The notes below the pieces were generated by a model that saw only the letters and a program-made list of their open reading frames with translations, was not told the DNA's origin and did no database searches. From Candidatus Binatia bacterium (lineage in GTDB: Bacteria; Desulfobacterota; Binatia; UBA9968), in contig DASXUF010000194.1 in NCBI GenBank assembly GCA_036504975.1, forward strand, positions 1-59,260: 59,260 bases of DNA. Direction: 5' to 3'. A program made the position numbers and the translations under genes. Below, one piece after another: positions 16,768-24,888 of the stretch. Each line of letters opens with the position of its first letter. Within the stretch, counting starts at the first letter, position 1.

Positions 16768-17852
16768 TTATCTCCCGGTCTCCTGATTGAAAGTCCGGCG
16801 CCGACGGCCAAAGCGGGGGCCGCATTGGCCAGGTAGTCTCGATCGATATTCCTGGCTAAGTTGAAGCCGCGGAACGGCTCCGACAACTCGACTTCAACCC
16901 CCAGTCGTTCCCCCAGAGTCCGCGCCAGTCCCGGGACCCGAGCGCTTCCTCCGCTGAGAAAAACCTTGTGAATTCCTTCCTCGTCGGCAACCGCGCGGTA
17001 AAGGCTCAACGTCCGGCTTATCTCGGCCACCAGGTAATCCGCCGTAGGCTTCAACAAGGTCTCGACGTCGGCGCTCTTTTTTCCTTCAGGCTGGCCGGTC
17101 ACCTTGAGCGTCTCGGCCTGATCGTAGGAGAGCTGAAGCGAATGGACGAGCGCTTCAGTAAACGCCTCGCCTCCGACCGGGAGGTCTCCGGTGAACGCCG
17201 ACACCCCGTGCTTCAATACGTTGATGCTCGTATAACGCGCGCCCACATGGATCAGGCCGACGACGCCGTTGGATTCCGGCTCGTAGTTGATCTCGTACAT
17301 ATTTTCCATCGCAAAGTAGTCGACGTCGACGATGGTCGGGGTGAGCCCGGCCTCCTTGATGACCTGCGTGTAGCTATTGATGATCTCCTTCTTCACCGCT
17401 ACTAGAAGCACGTCGATCTTGTTGCCGACCTCGAGAAAATCCAATACCTGGTAATCGAGGTTGACGTTTTCGAGCGTATCCGGAATGACCTGGCTGGCCT
17501 GAAACTCGACGTTGGCTTCGAGTTCTTCTTCAGGTTGGGAGGGAAGCTGAATCTTTTTAATGATGGCGACTCTCCCGGGCACCGCTGAAATAACTTGTGT
17601 CGCCTTGACGCCATGGTTCTGTATCAAGCTCTGAATTGTCCGCACCACGACGTCCCGATCCGCGACCATGTTGTTCTGTATGGCCGTCGCGGGGAGCGGC
17701 ACAATGCCGACGTTGATCACCCGGTAGCCGTTTTTTTCCACGGCCGCTTCGACCATCTTGATGGAGCTGGAGCCGATATCGAGCGCTACGTAACCTTCGT
17801 CGCTACGAAAAGGATTCAGCGCCGCCAAGTCGAGATTTTTCCAGAGTGCCAT
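16764..17852 (-). CDS. pilM: type IV pilus assembly protein PilM
   Basis: Actin-like cytoplasmic ATP-binding protein that links the pilus motor to the PilNO complex. It has 362 residues. The phosphate-1 loop YVALDIGSSSIKMVE lies at about 21-35, the SHS2 domain region with VISAVPGRVAIIKKIQLP at about 85-105, the phosphate-2 loop GLIHVGARYTSI near 210, and the adenosine loop VFLSGGSARVPGL near 300. It is the first pil gene of the operon. The XRE-type regulator ends 8 bases upstream, so the regulator and the pilus genes share a message. Confidence 0.95.
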   Translation of the reverse strand: MALWKNLDLAALNPFRSDEGYVALDIGSSSIKMVEAAVEKNGYRVINVGIVPLPATAIQNNMVADRDVVVRTIQSLIQNHGVKATQVISAVPGRVAIIKKIQLPSQPEEELEANVEFQASQVIPDTLENVNLDYQVLDFLEVGNKIDVLLVAVKKEIINSYTQVIKEAGLTPTIVDVDYFAMENMYEINYEPESNGVVGLIHVGARYTSINVLKHGVSAFTGDLPVGGEAFTEALVHSLQLSYDQAETLKVTGQPEGKKSADVETLLKPTADYLVAEISRTLSLYRAVADEEGIHKVFLSGGSARVPGLARTLGERLGVEVELSEPFRGFNLARNIDRDYLANAAPALAVGAGLSIRRPGDK

Positions 17853-17860
17853 TTTCTAGG

Positions 17861-18067
17861 TTATTGCGTGAAGACTCGGTTTTTCTGCGAGATCTTAAGC
17901 CCAAGGGCCAGGACAATTTTGCGTTTGGTCGCCAACCGACATTTAAGGCCCCTCTCGATCCGGTCCAGGGTCAGCGGTGAAATGCCGGCCAAACGCGCCA
18001 GTTCTGCCCTGCTCAACATCTTAGCCTCGCGAATTTTCCTGACCTTGTTTTTTGCTTCCATCCGCAC
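17861..18067 (-). CDS. XRE-family DNA-binding regulator leading the pil operon
   Basis: A 68-residue protein that is essentially one Cro/C1-type helix-turn-helix: NKVRKIREAKMLSRAELARLAGISPLTLDRIERG (about 7-40), with recognition helix SPLTLDRIER. A short basic tail of about 28 residues follows. It has no ligand domain, so any signal must act through its level or a partner. It starts the minus-strand operon with pilMNOPQ downstream. Its own upstream region holds a sigma-70 promoter whose spacer carries a 12-bp inverted repeat, suggesting self-repression. ATG 18067 is preceded by only a weak ribosome site. Confidence 0.8.
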   Translation of the reverse strand: MRMEAKNKVRKIREAKMLSRAELARLAGISPLTLDRIERGLKCRLATKRKIVLALGLKISQKNRVFTQ

Positions 18068-18098
18068 CCGTTATTTTTTGGCTTCCTAAGCGGCAGTT

Positions 18099-18128
18099 AT
18101 TGTGAACCAGTTCATAGGACCTTGTCAA
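18099..18128 (-). promoter_or_regulatory. candidate promoter of the xre-pilMNOPQ operon
   Basis: On the minus strand, a perfect -35 TTGACA (18128-18123), an 18-base spacer and a -10-like CACAAT (18104-18099, 4 of 6). The start would lie near 18092, about 25 bases before the regulator ATG. Confidence 0.55.
18103..18114. promoter_or_regulatory. candidate operator inside the promoter spacer
   Basis: TGAACCAGTTCA is a perfect inverted repeat (5-bp arms, 2-base centre) between the -35 and -10 hexamers of the xre-pil promoter, touching the -10. Size and position fit a dimeric XRE repressor site. Confidence 0.5.
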
Positions 18129-18137
18129 CCGAATAAA

Positions 18138-18149
18138 ACATAATTATGT
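18138..18149. repeat. AT-rich 12-bp palindrome upstream of the xre promoter
   Basis: ACATAATTATGT is a perfect palindrome inside an AT-rich block (18131-18160), 10 bases upstream of the -35. It could be a second regulator site or an UP-like element. Confidence 0.35.
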
Positions 18150-18444
18150 ATAATTACGTAGGTGCCTGTTTTTGTCCCGTTGGTTCGTTTGGCGTTCCTT
18201 GGAGCAATAAATATGCTCAGCAAGCAATAAGTGTGCACACCATGCGACGGTAAAATATCTCAGCGATTCTGTTTATCTTGAGGGGGAATTTGCCTATCCG
18301 AAGACGAAAAATGGCCAACTCGAAGTGAAATTGAACGTTATTGTCATTATGAGGGGGTAGACTCGACATTGGGATAACCAGACTGCACAGGACTAGAACT
18401 GCACTAGATTGCTTTTGCAGATTTGAGTAGATAATAGACCTGCC
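18150..18444. other. intergenic region between the xre-pil operon and priA
   Basis: With the two sites above this is the largest gene-free stretch in the middle of the window (18068-18444). The rest shows a weak hairpin (GAGCA/TGCTC, 18202-18218), a repeated AGCAATAA, and a GATAAT hexamer (18430-18435) ending 9 bases before the priA ATG. No RNA gene is recognised, and the minus-strand frame open at 18217-18474 looks non-coding. Confidence 0.4.
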
Positions 18445-20715
18445 ATGCCTCGGCGCGAGGGCGGGTTTGCCCAAGTCATCGTCCCCTCCCCGCTAAGAGA
18501 ACCGCTCACCTACGAAGTACCGCCCCATCTACGAGGCAAGCTGAAAATCGGCATGAGAGTTATCGTTCCGCTGGGAAGGCGGAGCGTCACCGGGGTCGTG
18601 GTGGGTTTTTCATCCGAAGCTCACCTGAAGCAAGTCAAAGAAGTCGCGGACGTTTTGGACGAACAGCCGGTTTTCGACGACGCCTTGCTCCGGATGGCCC
18701 AATGGCTCGCCCAATATTATCTAAGCTCGATCGGGGAGGTCGTCGCAACCATCCTACCGTCGGGTTTGAGACGCGAAAGCCATAGGACCATTAAAGTCAT
18801 GCGGGGAGAATTTCCGGCAACCGGAGCTCTACAGCATAAAATTCTCGCAGCATTGCGCGCGCGGAAGGGAACCGTCACGGTCAAAGATTTGGCGCGAAGA
18901 TTTCCCGGCGGAAGTTTCTACGGCGCGCTGGAGGCGTTGGCAAAGATCGGCGCGATCAAAATCCATGAAGCACAGTTTCGACCGGCAAAAGACAAGATTC
19001 TCAATCCAGTGCCTGAGGGGCCGGTGAGTGTGCCGAGTTTCCGGAATTTTTCTCTCACATCGGAGCAGGAGAAAGCGCTTCAGGCAATCGCTGAAAGACT
19101 CAACCGGGGAGGATTCGAATCGTTTCTGCTTTACGGTGTAACTGGCAGCGGCAAAACGGAGATCTATCTTCGCACCATGGAGCTGGCGCGAAAAGCCAAT
19201 AAGCGCAGCCTCATCCTCGTTCCGGAGATTTCTTTGACCCCTCAATTGCTCGACCGCTTGGATGAGCGATTTCCCGGTCGCGTTGGCGTGCTCCATAGCC
19301 GCCTTGCGGGGAGGGATCGCTGGGGGCAATGGCGGCGCATTTTAGCCGGCGCTGTCGATATCGTGGTCGGCGCCCGTTCCGCGATCTTCGCGCCGGTGCC
19401 CGACCTTGGGCTCATCGTCGTCGATGAAGAGCACGATCCCTCCTATAAGCAGGAAGAAGGACTGCGCTACAACGCAAGAGACCTCGCGGTCGTGCGCGCC
19501 AAACTGCTCGGCTGTCCCGTCGTCTTGGGGTCAGCGACCCCGGCGATCGAGAGTTTCGAAAACTGCCGCGCCGGCCGCTATCGGCGTGTGGAGCTGACCG
19601 AGCGCGTCGAGCGGAGGTCCCTGCCCGAAGTTGCAACCGTCGATCTGAGAGACGCGCAGTGGAATACCGCGGTCGCGGAAAGTTCGGCCGACCATCGACC
19701 GCTGCACAAACGGGTACTTTCGCCGCTCTTAAAACAGGCGTTGGAAGAGAATCTCGCGCGCGGCCGGCAAAGCCTGATTTTTCTTAACCGGCGGGGTTTT
19801 GCCAATTTTCTCCAGTGCCGCCTGTGCGGCTTTGTGCTGCGGTGCTCCCAGTGCAGCGTTGCCATGACGTTTCATCAGCGACAGAAAAGCGTTCTTTGTC
19901 ATCATTGCGGCTCGCGCAAGCCTGCCGGTGATGTTTGTCCGGGTTGCGGCCAGGTTTCTCTTGTCCCGATCGGCTCCGGCACCGAACAGTTGGAGCAGGA
20001 GCTTCGCCTGCTGCTGCCCGGCGCCAGAATCGCGCGCATGGACCGGGATACGACCGGAAATAGAGGCGCCCAGGAACGCTTGATCCGCCAGTGGGAAAAA
20101 GGCGAGATCGACGTTCTGGTCGGAACGCAGATGATCACAAAAGGTCACGACGTTTCGGGCGTCACTCTGGTGGGCGCCGTTCTCGCTGATCTTTCTTTAA
20201 ATCTCCCGGACTTCAGAGCCGCGGAGCGGACTTTCCAGCTTCTCAGTCAGGTGGCGGGGCGAGCGGGAAGAGGAGACGACCCCGGCCGGGTGATCATTCA
20301 GACCTACACGCCGGAACATTATGTGTTTCAACACGTCCGGAGCCACGATTACAAAAGTTTTTTCGCCGCCGAGGTGGAATTTCGCCGCGCCTTGAACTAT
20401 CCGCCGTTCAGCCGTCTCGTGAATCTTCGTCTTGAAGGACCGGGGGCCGAGGAGATCGAAAACAAGGCCAAGGGTTTGGCCGATTGGCTCCGCGCCGAGT
20501 GCCGGCGACAGCCGACCACCTACAGCGGTATCGAGGTGCTCGGCCCGGCGCCCGCGCCGATCGCGAAACTGCGCGGCCGCTATCGCTGGCAAATTCTCCT
20601 CAAGGGGAGAAAGAGCCCGCCGCTTCTGGAGCTCGCCGGCCGCGCGAAATTGACAGTGCCGCGCTCGAACCGCGCGCGTCTTCACATTGATGTAGATCCG
20701 TACAATATGCTATGA
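18445..20715 (+). CDS. priA: primosomal replication-restart helicase PriA
   Basis: Superfamily 2 helicase that recognises stalled forks and reloads the replisome. It has 756 residues. The N-terminal 3'-binding domain opens with AQVIVPSPLREPLTYEVPPHL. Helicase motifs follow: Walker A YGVTGSGKTEIYLR (about 230), the IPEIS-like VPEISLTPQL, DEEH in VVDEEHDPSYKQEEG, and GSATPAIES. The zinc region has four CxxC pairs (CRLCGF, CSQC, CHHCG, CPGCG). The C-terminal lobe has GTQMITKGHDVSGVTLVG and QVAGRAGR. ATG 18445 has no Shine-Dalgarno. It is the first gene of a plus-strand run of housekeeping genes. Confidence 0.97.
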   Translation: MPRREGGFAQVIVPSPLREPLTYEVPPHLRGKLKIGMRVIVPLGRRSVTGVVVGFSSEAHLKQVKEVADVLDEQPVFDDALLRMAQWLAQYYLSSIGEVVATILPSGLRRESHRTIKVMRGEFPATGALQHKILAALRARKGTVTVKDLARRFPGGSFYGALEALAKIGAIKIHEAQFRPAKDKILNPVPEGPVSVPSFRNFSLTSEQEKALQAIAERLNRGGFESFLLYGVTGSGKTEIYLRTMELARKANKRSLILVPEISLTPQLLDRLDERFPGRVGVLHSRLAGRDRWGQWRRILAGAVDIVVGARSAIFAPVPDLGLIVVDEEHDPSYKQEEGLRYNARDLAVVRAKLLGCPVVLGSATPAIESFENCRAGRYRRVELTERVERRSLPEVATVDLRDAQWNTAVAESSADHRPLHKRVLSPLLKQALEENLARGRQSLIFLNRRGFANFLQCRLCGFVLRCSQCSVAMTFHQRQKSVLCHHCGSRKPAGDVCPGCGQVSLVPIGSGTEQLEQELRLLLPGARIARMDRDTTGNRGAQERLIRQWEKGEIDVLVGTQMITKGHDVSGVTLVGAVLADLSLNLPDFRAAERTFQLLSQVAGRAGRGDDPGRVIIQTYTPEHYVFQHVRSHDYKSFFAAEVEFRRALNYPPFSRLVNLRLEGPGAEEIENKAKGLADWLRAECRRQPTTYSGIEVLGPAPAPIAKLRGRYRWQILLKGRKSPPLLELAGRAKLTVPRSNRARLHIDVDPYNML

Positions 20716-20727
20716 AAATAGTCGATC

Positions 20728-21267
20728 ATGGCGATTCTAAAGATCCTCAAATACCCTGATCCGATTCTAAAAAAGGCCGCGGCGCCGGTGGAATCCGTCA
20801 CCGTGGAAACGAGCCGCCTGATCGAAGATATGGTCGAAACCATGTACCGAGCGCCGGGCGTCGGCCTGGCGGCGCCACAGGTCGGCGTGTCGCGGCGGAT
20901 CATCGTTCTCGACCCCGATCATGAAAATCCTGGCAAGAACCTTCTCAAACTGATCAACCCGGAGATCCTTCACGCCGAAGGCGAAGTGATGTGGGAAGAG
21001 GGCTGTCTCAGCGTGGTTGACTTCACGGTCGAGATCAAAAGGGCGGCGAATGTCAGGGTCGTGGCCTTGAACGAGAAGGAGAAAGAAGTTTCGATCGACG
21101 CGGAAGGGCTGCTCGCGGTCGCGCTCCAGCACGAGATCGACCACCTGAACGGCAAGCTCATCATCGACTACGTCAGCCGCTTGAAAAGAGATCTCTATTC
21201 GCGCCGGCTGAAAAAGATGTCGCGCGGCGGCAAGCCTCAGCCGGAAAATGCGCGGCTGATGATATAG
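20728..21267 (+). CDS. def: peptide deformylase
   Basis: Metalloenzyme that removes the formyl group from new N-terminal methionine. It has 179 residues. All three motifs are intact: GVGLAAPQVG (motif 1), EGCLSV with the metal Cys (motif 2), and QHEIDHLNGKL with the two metal His residues and the catalytic Glu (motif 3). It starts 12 bases after priA without a Shine-Dalgarno; TTGATG (20687-20692) and TATGAA (20711-20716), 18 bases apart, could give an almost leaderless message. It pairs with fmt downstream, which adds the formyl group that def later removes. Confidence 0.97.
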   Translation: MAILKILKYPDPILKKAAAPVESVTVETSRLIEDMVETMYRAPGVGLAAPQVGVSRRIIVLDPDHENPGKNLLKLINPEILHAEGEVMWEEGCLSVVDFTVEIKRAANVRVVALNEKEKEVSIDAEGLLAVALQHEIDHLNGKLIIDYVSRLKRDLYSRRLKKMSRGGKPQPENARLMI

Positions 21268-21312
21268 GCTTCCAAGGTTCTCGATCTACAACTCAACCTC
21301 CTCCCCGGTCCG

Positions 21313-22239
21313 ATGCGCATCGTCTTCATGGGAACTCCCGAGGTCGCGGCCTTTTCCCTCGAGCGCCTGTTACAGGGACCCGACCCGGTGATCGGCGTCG
21401 TCACGCAGCCCGATCGCCCGTCCGGACGCGGTCAGAAGACGGTCCCTACGCCGGTCCGAAAAGTGGCCGAGGGCCACGATATTCCGGTTCTCGCGCCGGA
21501 GAAAATCCGCGATCCGTCTTTTCTCGATGTTCTAAAAAAATGGGCGCCCGATCTCATCGTGGTGGTCGCCTACGGACGCATTCTCCCGCGCCATATCCTT
21601 GAGCTTGCGCCGCACGGTTGTCTCAACGTGCACTACTCGCTTTTGCCCAAGTATCGCGGCGCCGCGCCGGTCGCATGGGCGATCATCAACGGAGAAAAAC
21701 AAAGCGGCGTGACGACCATGCGTTTGGTCGAGAAGATGGATACCGGGCCGATTTTTCTTCAGCGCGCGATCCCGCTTGCGGAAGACGAAACCAGGGTTTC
21801 GCTTCAGGGGAAGCTCGCGCCGCTGGGCGCCGAGCTGCTGGTGGAAACTATCGCCGGACTCAAAACCGGAAAGATGACGCCCAAAGACCAGAACGAATCG
21901 GAAGTAAGCTACGCGCCAATACTCAAAAAGGAAGACGGTCTCGTCGACTGGAAGTTGACGGCGGCGGCGATCGAGCGGCGCGTTCGTGGGCTCGCCCCCT
22001 GGCCGTCCGCCTTCACCTATCTCGCGGGCAACTTGCTCAAGATCCATCGCGCCCGGGTCGTCGAGACGGCAACCGAAGCGGCGCCGGGTGAAGTCGTGAC
22101 GGCGGACAAAGAAGGTTTATGGATAGCCACCGGCAACGGCGTGTTAAGCCTGGAACAAGTCCAGTTGGAAAATAAAAAGCGGATGACCGCCGGAGAGTTT
22201 CTCAATGGGGCCCGAGTTGAAAAAGGCACGCGCCTCTGA
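21313..22239 (+). CDS. fmt: methionyl-tRNA formyltransferase
   Basis: Transfers formyl from 10-formyltetrahydrofolate to initiator Met-tRNA. It has 308 residues. The N-terminal Rossmann half begins MRIVFMGTPEVAAFSLERLL, with TQPDRPSGRGQK and the catalytic region CLNVHYSLLPKYRGAAPVAWAI (Asn and His retained). The folate Asp is in KMDTGPIFLQ. The C-terminal OB-like domain runs from about residue 210 (RVRGLAPWPSAFTYL). The last 35 bases overlap the start of rsmB. Order def-fmt-rsmB is common in bacteria. Confidence 0.97.
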   Translation: MRIVFMGTPEVAAFSLERLLQGPDPVIGVVTQPDRPSGRGQKTVPTPVRKVAEGHDIPVLAPEKIRDPSFLDVLKKWAPDLIVVVAYGRILPRHILELAPHGCLNVHYSLLPKYRGAAPVAWAIINGEKQSGVTTMRLVEKMDTGPIFLQRAIPLAEDETRVSLQGKLAPLGAELLVETIAGLKTGKMTPKDQNESEVSYAPILKKEDGLVDWKLTAAAIERRVRGLAPWPSAFTYLAGNLLKIHRARVVETATEAAPGEVVTADKEGLWIATGNGVLSLEQVQLENKKRMTAGEFLNGARVEKGTRL

Positions 22240-23596
22240 GCCGACCGGAGTCAAAAGTTGCCGGGCGCTGGCTGTTGAAGCCCTTCTGAAAATTGAGACC
22301 CGAAAGGCTTACGCGGACATTCTTCTCGATCACACGCTAAAATCACATTCTCTTTCTGCCCAGAACCGAGCTCTCCTCACGCAGCTTGTCTACGGCGCAC
22401 TGCGCTGGCGCGGAAAGCTGGATTGGCTCCTCGGCAAAATTGTTCATCGGCCGCTCGCCGACATGGACGGTTATCTCAGAAATATCCTGCGTCTGACGGT
22501 TTACCAGATTTTATTTCTGGATAAGGTGCCGTCCTATGCGGCCGTGCACGAAGGAGTGGAGCTTGCCAAGCGCTACGGCGGCGCGAGCGCCGGGGGATTG
22601 GTGAACGCGGTCGCGCGCCGATTGCTGCGGGAAAAAGAACGTTTGACCACGCTGGATTCCGACGCGGATCTTGTCGCGCGGCTATCCGTTTCTTGGTCGC
22701 ATCCCGAGTGGCTGGTGCGAAAGTGGCTTGCTTATTTCGGCGCGGCGGAGACGGAAGCGCTTTTGCGCGCCAACAACGAAGAGTCGCCGGTTATCCTGCG
22801 CGCCAATCGGCTCAAGATAGACAGGCAGTCCCTGATAGAAAGGCTTCAAGCAGCAGGATTCGACGTGACGCCTGCGCCACGATCGCCGCAATCAACTCAC
22901 TTGCGAAACGCTTCTTCGATCGACCAAGTCCCCGGTTTTAAGGAAGGCCTGTTTCTGGTTCAGGGCGAGGCCTCGCAGTTGGTCGGCCTCCTTCTCGACC
23001 CGAAGCCGGGCGAGAGAATTTTGGATGCTTGCGCCGCGCCGGGCGGGAAGACAACCCATCTGGCTGAGTTGATGGAGGACCGTGGGGAGGTCGTAGCTAC
23101 CGATATCTCAGTCAGAGGAATCGAAAAGCTAAGACAAAATATCCGGCGCTTGGATCTTAAATCGGTGCGGCCCGTCCAGGCAGACGTAAGTCTGGAGTTG
23201 ACCGGGGAGCTGGCTTTGCCCTACGATCGGATCCTGGCGGATCTTCCTTGCAGCGGCCTGGGAACGCTTCGGTCCCATCCCGAAGCGAAGTGGCATCGAG
23301 AGGAAAAAGATATCGAGCGTCTCAGCAGGTTGCAGAAAAAAATTCTCGCACGGCTTTCCTGCTATTTAAAACCCGGCGGATTCCTGGTCTACTCGACCTG
23401 CACGCTCATACGCGAGGAAAACGAGGCAGTCGTGGAGGGTTTCCTCCAGCGGCACAGGGAATTCACGTTAGAGAACGCTGCGGAATTTTTGCCCGAGAGC
23501 GCGCGGCACATGGTGCGCGGGAACTATTTCCTCGCCTTGCCGCACAGAGACGGCACGGACGGATTTTTTGCCGCGCGAATGAGGAAGAGAGCTTAA
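22205..23596 (+). CDS. rsmB: 16S rRNA m5C967 methyltransferase
   Basis: SAM-dependent cytosine-5 methyltransferase of the small ribosomal subunit. It has 463 residues: an N-terminal NusB-like RNA-binding domain (about 20-150, ALAVEALLKIETRKAYADILL, then VHEGVELAKRYGG), then the methyltransferase domain with the SAM loop DACAAPGGKTTHLAELM, motif IV ADLPCSGLGTLRSHPEAKW and motif VI VYSTCTLIREENE. Both catalytic cysteines are present. The start ATG 22205 lies inside fmt; the product begins with a short basic lead. Downstream, rpe starts one base after its stop. Confidence 0.95.
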   Translation: MGPELKKARASEPTGVKSCRALAVEALLKIETRKAYADILLDHTLKSHSLSAQNRALLTQLVYGALRWRGKLDWLLGKIVHRPLADMDGYLRNILRLTVYQILFLDKVPSYAAVHEGVELAKRYGGASAGGLVNAVARRLLREKERLTTLDSDADLVARLSVSWSHPEWLVRKWLAYFGAAETEALLRANNEESPVILRANRLKIDRQSLIERLQAAGFDVTPAPRSPQSTHLRNASSIDQVPGFKEGLFLVQGEASQLVGLLLDPKPGERILDACAAPGGKTTHLAELMEDRGEVVATDISVRGIEKLRQNIRRLDLKSVRPVQADVSLELTGELALPYDRILADLPCSGLGTLRSHPEAKWHREEKDIERLSRLQKKILARLSCYLKPGGFLVYSTCTLIREENEAVVEGFLQRHREFTLENAAEFLPESARHMVRGNYFLALPHRDGTDGFFAARMRKRA

Positions 23597-23597
23597 A

Positions 23598-24248
23598 ATG
23601 AAAATCGCTCCGTCTATTTTATCGGCCGACTTCAGCCGGCTCCGCGACGAGATCCAGGCGGTCGAGAGCGCCGGCGCCGATTGGCTCCACATGGATATTA
23701 TGGACGGTCACTACGTCCCCAACATCACCATCGGTCCCGTGGTCGTGGAATCCGTCCGCAAGGTGACACGCATGCCGCTCGATGTTCATCTGATGATCAC
23801 GGACCCGGATAAGTACGCCCCCGAATTCATCAAGGCCGGAGCCGCCTGGGTCTCGGTCCATCCCGATACGTGCAAGGATCCGATTAAAAGTCTCGCAAGA
23901 ATACGCGAGCTGGGCGCCAAGGCCTCGATCGCCGTCAATCCCGATGTGCCTTTGGAAAAGGTGGAATCCTACTTCGGCTACGTCGACATGGTTCTCATGA
24001 TGACCGTCTTCCCCGGCTTTGCCGGCCAGGCGTTTATCGAAGATGTTCTGCCTAAGATCGAACGAGTCAGAAAGATAGTAGCCGAAAGAAAGCTCCCGAT
24101 TCTCATCGAGGCCGACGGCGGCATCAAAGCCGATAATATCGGCCGTGTCGTCAAGGCAGGGGCCGAGGTGATCGTATCCGGCTCGGGGATCTTCAAGACC
24201 CCGGACTACGCTGCCACCATCCGCAAAATGCGGGAAAGCGTTCGTTGA
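23598..24248 (+). CDS. rpe: ribulose-phosphate 3-epimerase
   Basis: Interconverts ribulose-5-phosphate and xylulose-5-phosphate in the pentose phosphate or Calvin cycle. The 216-residue TIM barrel has KIAPSILSADFSRL at the start, WLHMDIMDGHYVPNITIGP with the metal His and Asp, VHLMI, and EADGGIKADNI with the catalytic Asp. The phosphate loop usually written VNPGFGGQ reads TVFPGFAGQ here, and the HPE strand reads HPDT. Family membership is clear; a related hexulose-phosphate epimerase activity cannot be excluded. The stop codon (24246-24248) lies inside the left repeat array. Confidence 0.93.
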   Translation: MKIAPSILSADFSRLRDEIQAVESAGADWLHMDIMDGHYVPNITIGPVVVESVRKVTRMPLDVHLMITDPDKYAPEFIKAGAAWVSVHPDTCKDPIKSLARIRELGAKASIAVNPDVPLEKVESYFGYVDMVLMMTVFPGFAGQAFIEDVLPKIERVRKIVAERKLPILIEADGGIKADNIGRVVKAGAEVIVSGSGIFKTPDYAATIRKMRESVR

Positions 24249-24300
24249 GTTGATTGAGTTTTTTGGGTTCATTGATTTCATCGGGTTTGTTGAGTTGGTG
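24245..24300 (+). repeat. left array of degenerate 9-bp repeats
   Basis: After a TTGAG, the strand reads as consecutive 9-base units of the form TTNNTTGRG: TTGATTGAG / TTTTTTGGG / TTCATTGAT / TTCATCGGG / TTTGTTGAG. It starts on the rpe stop codon and ends about 20 bases before the four-helix-bundle gene. The same unit returns in opposite orientation after that gene. Confidence 0.8.
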
Positions 24301-24322
24301 AAGCGACCGGGTTCGCAAATTA

Positions 24323-24694
24323 ATGAAGGTTCAGAGATTTGAGGATCTAGAGGTATGGAAGGAAGCGAGAGGTTTGGTGTCCATGGTGTATGCGGCAGCA
24401 AAGGAAAACGGTACGTTTGGAAAGGACTACCGATTCAAGGATCAAATCAACGCTGCTGCGGTCTCAGTAATGAGCAACATCGCAGAAGGATTTTCCCGGC
24501 GGACCAACAAGGAGTTCGTGCAATTTCTTTTTATCGCTAAGGGCTCCTGTGCCGAGGTGCAGAGCTTGCTCTACGCGGGGCTTGACCAGAGGTACCTGAG
24601 TCAGGAAAAATTCGACTCCCTCTACCGGCAAACTGATCTGATTGCCCGAATGCTTAGCCGTCTGATTACCTATCTCCGCACCAGAACCCAATAA
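24323..24694 (+). CDS. four-helix-bundle protein (S23 / 23S-rRNA IVP family)
   Basis: A 123-residue all-helical protein. The family pattern is clear: FEDLEVWKEARGLVSMVY at the start, FKDQINAAAVSVMSNIAEGFSRR in helix 2, EFVQFLFIAKGSCAEVQSLLYAG in helix 3, and a last helix ending RLITYLRTR. The family was first found as ORFs in intervening sequences of 23S rRNA genes and is related to the Avd accessory protein of diversity-generating retroelements, but most members are free-standing and without known function. Here it sits between rpe and tRNA-Pro with no rRNA near. It is framed by inverted 9-bp repeat arrays, and its stop codon lies in the right array. It may be a mobile cassette. Confidence 0.88.
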   Translation: MKVQRFEDLEVWKEARGLVSMVYAAAKENGTFGKDYRFKDQINAAAVSVMSNIAEGFSRRTNKEFVQFLFIAKGSCAEVQSLLYAGLDQRYLSQEKFDSLYRQTDLIARMLSRLITYLRTRTQ

Positions 24695-24750
24695 CCCGAC
24701 AAACTCAATAAAACCCAAAGAACTCAAAAAACCCAACCAACTCAATAAAC
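24686..24750 (-). repeat. right array of degenerate 9-bp repeats, inverted
   Basis: Read on the minus strand: TTTATTGAG / TTGGTTGGG / TTTTTTGAG / TTCTTTGGG / TTTTATTGAG / TTTGTCGGG / TTATTGGG, the same TTNNTTGRG theme as the left array. The two arrays are therefore inverted relative to each other and could pair across the enclosed gene. This copy overlaps the gene's stop codon. Confidence 0.8.
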
Positions 24751-24801
24751 ATAACTTTCCGGTTTGCAAAGCACGGTTTGGGGTTGTAGAGATAGTGATG
24801 T

Positions 24802-24878
24802 CGGGGCGTGGCTCAGCTTGGTAGAGCGCACGGTTCGGGACCGTGAAGTCGCTGGTTCAAATCCAGTCGCCCCGACCA
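24802..24878 (+). tRNA. tRNA-Pro (anticodon CGG)
   Basis: A 77-base cloverleaf with encoded CCA. The acceptor CGGGGCG pairs with CGCCCCG; the D arm is GCTC...GAGC; the anticodon stem CACGG/CCGTG encloses TTCGGGA, giving anticodon CGG for codon CCG; the T arm GCTGG-TTCAAAT-CCAGT has one G-T pair. It is followed by A and CCA. It lies 51 bases after the right repeat array and 10 bases before the convergent PEP mutase-family gene. Confidence 0.97.
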
Positions 24879-24888
24879 TTTTTAAATC

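Noticed and set aside
18217-18474. Minus-strand frame of 85 codons upstream of priA
   Set aside because: It overlaps the priA start, lacks a ribosome site and has odd composition; the DNA looks intergenic.
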